DNA of 11,893 nt. It comes from Clostridiales bacterium. GTDB taxonomy: Bacteria > Bacillota > Clostridia > Oscillospirales > QAMX01. The translations under genes were made by a program, and so were the position numbers. Under the pieces are notes generated by a model. The model made no database searches, was not told where the DNA came from, and saw nothing but the letters and a program-made list of their open reading frames with translations. Where the stretch lies: assembly GCA_012514045.1 (NCBI GenBank), contig JAAZBA010000254.1, positions 1 through 11,893 on the forward strand, written 5' to 3'. Positions 7,371-11,893 of the stretch are shown here, piece by piece (the first letter of the stretch is position 1; every line of letters starts with the position of its first letter).

Positions 7371-7460
7371 AGCTTCCCCTTGATGGGGAAGCTGTCTTAT
7401 GACACGGGATACCGCGTCATAAGACCGATGAGGTGATACGTAGCCTGATGCAGGCGATAC
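7371..7460. repeat. Composite palindromic repeat element between convergent genes
   Basis: Three hairpins follow one another. The first is a perfect 9-bp stem AGCTTCCCC/GGGGAAGCT (7371-7379 with 7385-7393). The second is a perfect 10-bp stem GTCTTATGAC/GTCATAAGAC (7394-7403 with 7416-7425), whose loop holds CGG-GATA-CCG. The third is GCCTG-ATG-CAGGC (7443-7455). A GATGAGGTG stretch lies between the second and third. The arrangement CTTCCCCTTGATGGGGAAG, then a variable palindrome, then GATGAGGTG, is one I recognise from dispersed repeats in gut Clostridia. It ends directly against the stop codon of the minus-strand gene. It is probably a mobile palindromic (MITE- or REP-like) unit, and may also act as a terminator or mRNA-end stabiliser. 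Confidence 0.6.
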
Positions 7461-8813
7461 CTACATATGCTCCATGGTTTTTTTGCAGGCTTCGTCTATG
7501 TCAATAGTATCGTAGCCGAAGATCGTTGTCTGGAGCTTGCCGTTTATCGGGTTCTTCCATTCTTCGCCTACGCAGCTGTAGCCGCCCCGCATGCCGAGGA
7601 TTGAGCCCACGGTGGCGCCGTTGCAGTCGGTGTCGAAACCGGCCTCAACGGACATGCATATAGATTTGCCGTAGTTACCGCCGCCGTAGAGGAGGGACGC
7701 GGTGACGATGAGGGCGTTTGATATGGTGTGGCACCAGTCGTGACCATTGGTGTCATCGTACCTTGCGTAGATTTTCTTAAAGCATTCCTCCTTTGAAACT
7801 CCCGCGCGGAAGTCAGAAAGAAGAGCGTAAACCTGCTCATAGAGCCGGGAAGTGGCGGGAATCTCCCCAAGACCGCCTAAAATGATGTCTTCAAGGGAGT
7901 CCGTAACGGCGGCGCAGGCGATCATGGCGGCGACGAACATCTCTCCATATATACCGTTCTTTATGTGTGATATTGAAGCGTCACGGAACGCCATGTCAGC
8001 AGCCAATTCAGGCTTCCCGGGATTGATGTAGCCGAAATAGTCGCCCCTTATCTGAGCACCTATCCACTCTCGATAGGGGTTTTTATATATGGCGGAGGCG
8101 GGAGGCGTATAGCCTCTGACGAAGTTGCAGAACGCGACCCGCTCGGCGGTGCAGTAGGCGTTTTTGCTCTGAAGCGCAAGCCATATCTTCGCTATGTCTC
8201 TGGGAGTGAAATCGCGGGAGTACTTCTCAATAACCGTCTGTGCGAGAACCATGTAGTTTGTATCGTCATCGGCGGGCATGAATTCCACTTTGTCGGCGTA
8301 ACATCTCTCACGGAAGGGGAATTTGAAGCTTTCGGCTATCTCGTCGGTGATGTCGCTGTGCAAAATGTACCTATGCATGGGGTAGTTGCCTGTCTTTTTA
8401 AGGAATGGGATAAGCTCATGAAGGCGGATTCCCTCCACAGTTTTGCCCAAGAGGCAGCCGCAGATTCTGCTGTACCAGGCGCCTCTGATCTTGTCGTAAA
8501 GGGTGTCTCTGTCAGGGATATTTTTATTGAACTCATGGCTTTTTCGAAGAGCCCTGATTTCCTCAAGGGTGGATGGTTCGTTATATTTATAGCCTTCAAC
8601 GATGGGGGCATCGGTGACTATGTCGAATATAACATCCGCCAGCTTTTCGCGCTTCTCATCGGGCGGGAGAGCGGAGACCGCATCGAACAGAGCTTTATAC
8701 CGCTCTATATCCTTGCCTTCCTCAATAGATTGAGTATATTCTGTGGCAAGCTGAGCGGAATACAGCTCCCACACATGGGCGGATTTATAATCGGGTAGGA
8801 TTGGCTTTGACAT
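7461..8813 (-). CDS. ADP-ribosylglycohydrolase family protein
   Basis: The 450-residue protein belongs to PF03747, whose members remove ADP-ribose from proteins or small molecules using a dinuclear Mg centre; many bacterial members have unknown or sugar-related substrates. Family motifs are GAWYSRICGCLLGKTVEG (about 111-128), the acidic metal cluster ADDDTN (181-186), and GFDTDCNGATVGSILG (392-407), corresponding to the usual GGDTDTxA block. About 100 residues precede the core, longer than in DraG/ARH enzymes. The start at 8813 is chosen because AAAGGAGG (revcomp 8822-8829) lies 8 nt upstream; longer in-frame starts would run through the SDR gene. The ribosome site overlaps the SDR stop codon, so both genes share a transcript. 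No membrane segment or signal peptide. The role with a dehydrogenase partner is unclear: nucleoside or sugar-derivative metabolism is possible. Confidence 0.85.
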   Translation of the reverse strand: MSKPILPDYKSAHVWELYSAQLATEYTQSIEEGKDIERYKALFDAVSALPPDEKREKLADVIFDIVTDAPIVEGYKYNEPSTLEEIRALRKSHEFNKNIPDRDTLYDKIRGAWYSRICGCLLGKTVEGIRLHELIPFLKKTGNYPMHRYILHSDITDEIAESFKFPFRERCYADKVEFMPADDDTNYMVLAQTVIEKYSRDFTPRDIAKIWLALQSKNAYCTAERVAFCNFVRGYTPPASAIYKNPYREWIGAQIRGDYFGYINPGKPELAADMAFRDASISHIKNGIYGEMFVAAMIACAAVTDSLEDIILGGLGEIPATSRLYEQVYALLSDFRAGVSKEECFKKIYARYDDTNGHDWCHTISNALIVTASLLYGGGNYGKSICMSVEAGFDTDCNGATVGSILGMRGGYSCVGEEWKNPINGKLQTTIFGYDTIDIDEACKKTMEHM

Positions 8814-8827
8814 AGGGAGTACCTCCT

Positions 8828-9553
8828 TTACATTTTCTTTCTGCAGCCGTCTATAATATAGTTTACGCCGGAGATGTACGCCGCGCTTTCGTCCGCCAGG
8901 AAGCAGATAAGGTTGGCGCACTCGTCATTGGAGCCGGAACGGTTCATGAAGGACAGCTGTGCGTTTGCTTTGAGGTCGTCGTTGATGCCTCCGGGGGAGA
9001 CAGCGTTTACCGTGACGCCCCGCTCAGATACCTCCTTAGCCAGAGCCTTGGTAAAGCCTAAAATCGCGCCCTTGGACATGGAGTAGTCAGCCATCGATAC
9101 GATGCCGTAGACTCCTGCCACGGAGGACAAGTTGACGATTCTGCCGTAGCCTCGTTCCAGCATGCCGTTTATGACAGCGCGGGTGAAGTAGAGAGTACCC
9201 AAGATATTGATGTCGATTTTCCTCTTCCACATGGAGCTGTCGGAGTTTTCAAACAGGATGCCATAGGTGTCCTTGTATACACCGGCGTTGTTTATAAGGA
9301 TATCGATCTTTCCAAACTTTTTCGCAGCGAACGCCGCGGCGCTGTTTACCCGCTCCTCATTTGCCACATCACAGACATAGCCATAGACTTCCCTACCGTA
9401 TTCTTTGAGGCTTTCTACAGATTCGCTCAGAAGCTGTTCATTGATGTCGACAAGCAGCACATTGCCGCCGTTCTTCGCGATCATCCTTGCCGTGGCAAAA
9501 CCGATACCCATGGCAGCTCCCGTTATAATTGCGTTTCTCCCGCTGAAATCCAT
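8828..9553 (-). CDS. Short-chain dehydrogenase/reductase (SDR)
   Basis: A classical 241-residue SDR that interconverts alcohol and carbonyl groups with a nicotinamide cofactor in the cytoplasm. The cofactor loop TGAAMGIG is at 11-18, D36 after VLLVD favours NAD(H) over NADP(H), and NNAG is at 88-91. The catalytic set is S144 in NLSSVAG, Y157 and K161 in YSMSK; N116 precedes them. VNAVSPGGIN and YISGVNYIIDG mark the C-terminal substrate region. FabG-like members end GMxM, which is absent here, so fatty-acid synthesis is unlikely and a sugar or polyol substrate is more plausible. A GGAAAGGAA ribosome site precedes the ATG at 9553 by about 10 nt. It is the first gene of a two-gene operon with the ADP-ribosylglycohydrolase, 14 bp apart. 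Confidence 0.9.
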   Translation of the reverse strand: MDFSGRNAIITGAAMGIGFATARMIAKNGGNVLLVDINEQLLSESVESLKEYGREVYGYVCDVANEERVNSAAAFAAKKFGKIDILINNAGVYKDTYGILFENSDSSMWKRKIDINILGTLYFTRAVINGMLERGYGRIVNLSSVAGVYGIVSMADYSMSKGAILGFTKALAKEVSERGVTVNAVSPGGINDDLKANAQLSFMNRSGSNDECANLICFLADESAAYISGVNYIIDGCRKKM

Positions 9554-9592
9554 ACGTTTATCGTTCCTTTCCTATATCTTCATATTAAATGT

Positions 9593-9621
9593 ATTATACT
9601 AAAATACGCAATGTTTGGCAA
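9593..9621 (-). promoter_or_regulatory. Promoter of the SDR operon
   Basis: On the minus strand, TTGCCA (revcomp 9616-9621) and TATAAT (revcomp 9593-9598) are separated by 17 bp, with transcription expected to start near 9586. That leaves about 32 nt of leader before the SDR ATG. It lies just beyond the tRNA terminator, so the operon is transcribed independently of tRNA-Cys. Confidence 0.75.
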
Positions 9622-9643
9622 TGCAAAAAAACATGGCGGCAAC

Positions 9644-9674
9644 AAAAAACTCCCCCGAAAAAATCGGAGGAGTT
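9644..9674 (-). terminator. Intrinsic terminator of the tRNA-Cys gene
   Basis: Read on the minus strand, an 11-bp stem (9664-9674 with 9648-9658, one U-G pair) closes a five-T loop and is followed directly by a run of T residues (the A-run at about 9644-9649). It lies about 8 nt after the tRNA 3' end and separates it from the SDR promoter. Confidence 0.85.
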
Positions 9675-9681
9675 TATATTC

Positions 9682-9756
<75 letters not shown>

Positions 9757-9774
9757 GGATCTGATGGTTTCATT

Positions 9775-9803
9775 ATTATACTATGGAACATCTGCTTTGT
9801 CAA
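9775..9803 (-). promoter_or_regulatory. Consensus promoter of tRNA-Cys
   Basis: On the minus strand TTGACA (revcomp 9798-9803) and TATAAT (revcomp 9775-9780) are exactly 17 bp apart, a perfect sigma-A match. The expected start near 9768 lies about 12 nt before the mature tRNA 5' end. It is back-to-back with a + strand promoter whose -35 begins 12 bp away. Confidence 0.88.
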
Positions 9804-9814
9804 GTCTTTTTTTC

Positions 9815-9843
9815 TTGACTTTTTTATGCATATACTGTATAAT
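9815..9843 (+). promoter_or_regulatory. Strong promoter reading toward the OLE RNA locus
   Basis: TTGACT at 9815-9820 and TATAAT at 9838-9843 have a 17-bp spacer, matching consensus at 11 of 12 positions. Transcription would begin near 9850 and cross about 180 nt before reaching the structured RNA. It may make a precursor that is processed to OLE RNA, or may express the short ORF at 9929. Confidence 0.7.
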
Positions 9844-9928
9844 AGCTTTGCTGAATATTATACGTGCAAAAACCGCTAAAAATCATTAAAAAGTGAAATA
9901 AGAAGAAAAACGAAGAAACAGGAACAGA

Positions 9929-10003
9929 ATGGACGATAATCGGCTTTTACTCCTCTCAGATTTTCCGGAATCGGCAGATAATGCTCTTGAAAATTTCCGG
10001 TGA
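9929..10003 (+). CDS. Possible 24-residue leader peptide
   Basis: An ATG at 9929 opens 24 codons (MDDNRLLLLS...ALENFR) ending in TGA at 10001-10003. AGGAA at 9920-9924 is 4 nt upstream, a tight but usable ribosome site. It lies on the transcript from the 9815-9843 promoter and ends about 25 nt before the OLE RNA, overlapping the candidate proximal promoter. I recognise no family. It could be a chance ORF; the only support is position, a plausible ribosome site and an acceptable composition. Confidence 0.2.
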   Translation: MDDNRLLLLSDFPESADNALENFR

Positions 10004-10015
10004 ATATGATAAATT
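9987..10015 (+). promoter_or_regulatory. Candidate proximal promoter of OLE RNA
   Basis: TTGAAA (9987-9992) and TAAATT (10010-10015) are 17 bp apart, with predicted transcription start near 10022, just before the pairing strand that closes the RNA (10026-10039). The nearby perfect TATAAT at 10023-10028 lacks a -35 and would start transcription inside that strand. Two TTTCCGG copies (9962-9968, 9994-10000) flank or overlap the -35. The -10 is weak, so the distal promoter may do the work. Confidence 0.35.
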
Positions 10016-10028
10016 ATACATGTATAAT

Positions 10029-10661
10029 GTGTGGCGCAGTATCCTAGTCAGAGCGACCGGCTCTCAAGACGGGCCTAAAAATCCGTTTAAGGGCACATCG
10101 ATGAAGTCTCTGGTGCTTGCTTTATATGCCCAATGTAGGGTGGGTGCTGGGGGTTAAGGCTCCAGGGCGTTCCGCAATGGCATGCGGAGGGCGACCCTGC
10201 TGCCGTGGAGGCCTGCTTTTGTGCGGAGCCTATACATTCCGCGGGAATTGACGGACAACGTACAGGGCAGGGGTAAACCTGCAATGCGGTGGGGGAACAA
10301 AGAACTCCTGCTGTGTGCAGTGTAGCCTGCCTTGAGTGGGTATGGTGGATGGACGTTGGGTCCAAACCGATGCATAAATGCGAGCTGTTTCGTGGCCATG
10401 AAACGGCAAAAACGCAGTCTTCCTTGAAACCATATTTGCAAAAGAGGCTAGGAGTCGGCTCGACTGTTGCGGAAAACGCCTAGGCTGATATTTCAGGCAG
10501 CAACAGGATTGCAGTACGTACTTAGTGGCAATTCGGTCCCGGCTATGGCAACATACTGGCACGCGCTCTAAGGGGAAACCACCTTATCGGCAACGAAAGG
10601 CAGCGCGCGAGGAAATCTAACCGAACCTATGACGTAAGGTTTACTTTTGCTGTCGCCACAC
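10029..10661 (+). ncRNA. ole: OLE RNA (ornate large extremophilic RNA)
   Basis: OLE is a roughly 600-nt structured RNA of Clostridia and Bacilli that binds the membrane protein OapA and is linked to ethanol, cold, Mg2+ and carbon-source stress responses; it is usually encoded in the isoprenoid gene cluster. Here a stretch of about 630 nt without a credible gene lies directly before an OapA homologue and dxs. It is rich in local hairpins: 10050-10054/10060-10064, 10163-10167/10195-10199 enclosing 10171-10176/10183-10188, 10267-10271/10278-10282, 10387-10391/10400-10404, 10453-10457/10461-10465, 10562-10567/10602-10607 enclosing a GAAA-capped hairpin 10569-10586, and 10624-10628/10637-10641. 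The two ends pair: 10026-10036 with 10654-10664, plus 10037-10039 with 10650-10652 around one bulged T. Length, position and structure fit OLE well; ends are estimates, and I could not run a covariance model. Confidence 0.88.
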
Positions 10662-10678
10662 ATTTTATTTTTATTTTT

Positions 10679-10684
10679 AAGGAG
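10679..10684 (+). promoter_or_regulatory. Ribosome binding site deciding the oapA start
   Basis: AAGGAG lies 7 nt before the GTG at 10692 and follows a T-rich run (10663-10678) at the end of the OLE closing stem. It rules against the in-frame TTG at 10647, which lies within the RNA and has no ribosome site. Confidence 0.8.
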
Positions 10685-10691
10685 AAGTAAA

Positions 10692-11363
10692 GTGAAATCC
10701 GACGATCGACCTACAGATACGGAAAAGAAACAGATAAAAAACAACACGAAGCATAAGAAAAGTTCCCGCAGACTGTCCTGGCCTCTTACCATGATGCTGA
10801 CAACCTTCATTCTCTCCATGACCATGTCCTTTGCCTCCAGCGAAGCTCTGGAAGGTGTAGGCTACTTATCGGGATTTGTTGTGCTTTTCTTTTTTATCGC
10901 CGTCGGTATTGCTTTTGACATAGTTGGCACTGCCGCTACCAGCGCCCAGGAGAAGCCTTTTCATGCGATGGCTTCAAAGAGAGTGAATGGCGCCAATCAA
11001 GCTGTGTGGATAGTAAGAAACGCGGAAAAGGTCTCGAACTTCTGTAACGACGTAATCGGCGATATATGCGGCATCATATCCGGTACAACCGGAGCTGTTA
11101 TAGTGCTGCAGTTTGCCATGGACACAGGGGCAAACACCGTCCTTGCTCAGCTTGTGCTGACTGGTGTGGTAGCGGGAATTACCGTAGGCGGAAAAGCCTA
11201 CGGAAAGACCGTGGCTATAAGCCGCTGCAACGATATTATTTTTGCCGTTGGCAAATTGATGTATACATTCTCGGGGCTCATACGTAGAAAGAAAAGGAGC
11301 CCCTCCGACAAGGATAAGCAAAGTGATAATTCCGGACAAAAGGGAGCTAAAAACTCTCGATGA
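10692..11363 (+). CDS. oapA: OLE-associated membrane protein OapA
   Basis: This 223-residue integral membrane protein has a strongly basic N-terminal tail (KK, KHKKSSRR within residues 12-27), hydrophobic helices at about 30-48, 57-77, 121-145 and 148-166, and a basic C-terminal tail (RRKKR at 198-202, then Ser/Lys-rich). Core motifs are FDIVGTAATSAQEKPFHAMAS (75-95) and FCNDVIGDICGIISG (117-131), the latter with D120-x3-D124; an Asp pair with this spacing is, as I recall, the site altered in known OapA mutants. Such proteins are often misannotated as CorB-like Mg/Co transporters. OapA binds OLE RNA and anchors it to the membrane. It starts with GTG 28 nt after the RNA's closing stem and overlaps dxs by 41 nt, so RNA, OapA and Dxs are probably co-transcribed. 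The call rests on motifs plus context. Confidence 0.88.
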   Translation: MKSDDRPTDTEKKQIKNNTKHKKSSRRLSWPLTMMLTTFILSMTMSFASSEALEGVGYLSGFVVLFFFIAVGIAFDIVGTAATSAQEKPFHAMASKRVNGANQAVWIVRNAEKVSNFCNDVIGDICGIISGTTGAVIVLQFAMDTGANTVLAQLVLTGVVAGITVGGKAYGKTVAISRCNDIIFAVGKLMYTFSGLIRRKKRSPSDKDKQSDNSGQKGAKNSR

Positions 11364-11893
11364 GAAGAGTTTAAAAGCTCTGTGCGAAAAAATAAGACAT
11401 TTTCTCATTGAAAATGTGTCAAAAACAGGAGGCCATCTGGCTTCCAATCTAGGCGTTGTGGAGCTTACCCTTGCGCTTCACATGGAGTATGACACCCCCC
11501 GGGACAAGCTGCTGTTTGATGTGGGGCATCAGTGCTATGTGCACAAGCTCCTTACGGGCAGACAGGAAGGTTTTGCTTCTTTGCGCTCTTATGGGGGAAT
11601 GTCGGGCTTCCCCGACCCATCGGAAAGCGAGCACGACTGCTTCGTGGCAGGCCACGCCTCCGCTTCTCTTTCCGCCGCGCTTGGTATGGCGCGGGCAAGA
11701 ACTATAGCCGGGGAAAACTACAGTGTCGCGGCTCTTATAGGCGATGCTTCCATATCCGGCGGTATAGCGCTGGAGGCTTTAAATGACACTGGCCGTTCCG
11801 GTGAGGCGCTTGTCATTGTGCTTAATGACAACGAAATGTCAATCTCGAGAAATGTGGGGGCATTGGCGGAATACCTTTCAAGACTTCGCACCA
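11323..11893 (+). CDS. dxs: 1-deoxy-D-xylulose-5-phosphate synthase, N-terminal part
   Basis: Dxs condenses pyruvate and glyceraldehyde-3-phosphate with thiamine diphosphate, the first step of the MEP isoprenoid pathway. The 190 visible residues cover the first domain of about 620; the gene runs off the right edge. Signatures are FLIENVSKTGGHLASNLGVVELTLALH (H38), FDVGHQCYVHKLLTGR (H69), GFPDPSESEHDCFVAGHAS, and the ThDP/Mg motif GD(141)ASISGG followed by N168 in VLNDNEMSIS. The usual GDG is GDA here, but the metal ligands D141 and N168 keep their 27-residue spacing. The GTG start at 11323 is chosen because AAGGA (11310-11314) lies 8 nt upstream and the N-terminus (MIIPDKRELKTL) aligns with other Dxs starts. 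It overlaps the end of oapA by 41 nt in another frame. Confidence 0.95.
   Translation, partial: MIIPDKRELKTLDEKSLKALCEKIRHFLIENVSKTGGHLASNLGVVELTLALHMEYDTPRDKLLFDVGHQCYVHKLLTGRQEGFASLRSYGGMSGFPDPSESEHDCFVAGHASASLSAALGMARARTIAGENYSVAALIGDASISGGIALEALNDTGRSGEALVIVLNDNEMSISRNVGALAEYLSRLRT

Noticed and set aside
9799..9825. GTCAAG/CTTGAC hairpin followed by six T residues as a + strand terminator
   Set aside because: The stem is only 6 bp and A/T-rich, and its two arms are exactly the -35 boxes of the divergent promoters, which explains the symmetry.
10023..10028. Perfect TATAAT as the -10 box of OLE RNA
   Set aside because: No -35 lies at a proper distance, and a start near 10034 would cut into the strand that closes the RNA.
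10087..10562. Overlapping minus-strand frames of 92-110 codons within the structured RNA
   Set aside because: Their predicted proteins are low in regular domains, they overlap each other in different frames, and the region is explained by OLE RNA.
10029..10661. Alternative identities for the structured stretch: group II intron, tmRNA, RNase P RNA or 6S RNA
   Set aside because: No domain V-like AGC hairpin and intron boundary pair, no tRNA-like domain with a tag frame, and none of the RNase P core words were found. The OapA and dxs neighbours point to OLE.

Overview
The window looks like chromosomal DNA of an anaerobic Firmicute of class Clostridia. Supporting signs are strong AGGAGG-type ribosome sites, sigma-A promoters close to consensus, GTG starts, a CCA-encoding tRNA-Cys, a palindromic repeat of a kind I associate with gut Clostridia, and an OLE RNA/oapA/dxs locus. 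I cannot name the genus. The four regions below seem unrelated in function.

Left region (about 1-4050, + strand): a consensus promoter (TTGACA, 17 bp, TATAAT at 155-183), with palindromic and repeated motifs upstream, drives four tightly packed genes. They encode a neutral-ceramidase-fold hydrolase, an FAD-dependent oxidoreductase of the GGGxxG/PF12831 type, a nitrilase-superfamily carbon-nitrogen hydrolase and a small TIGR04076-type Cys protein. The junctions overlap by 1 bp, are separated by 6 bp, and overlap by 4 bp, so the genes are probably translationally coupled. The set resembles a catabolic pathway for a small oxidisable amide or N-acyl compound, but the substrate is unknown.

Middle region (4050-7460): metF (methylenetetrahydrofolate reductase) is followed 15 bp later by a cytoplasmic GH36-type alpha-galactosidase, which ends at a strong hairpin. 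A palindromic repeat element (about 7371-7460) separates this from the convergent operon on the other strand.

Minus-strand operon (7461-9621): a short-chain dehydrogenase/reductase is transcribed first. An ADP-ribosylglycohydrolase-family protein follows, with its ribosome site overlapping the SDR stop codon. A tRNA-Cys(GCA) gene with its own consensus promoter and terminator lies upstream on the same strand.

Right region (9815-11893, + strand): this is the most interesting part. A roughly 630-nt gene-free stretch carries many short hairpins, and its two ends pair with each other (10026-10039 with 10650-10664). It is followed immediately by a four-helix basic membrane protein with the OapA signature, then by dxs, which overlaps oapA by 41 nt and runs off the window. 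This order is the known setting of OLE (ornate, large, extremophilic) RNA, a membrane-associated bacterial noncoding RNA. A strong promoter and a possible 24-codon leader ORF lie upstream of it.
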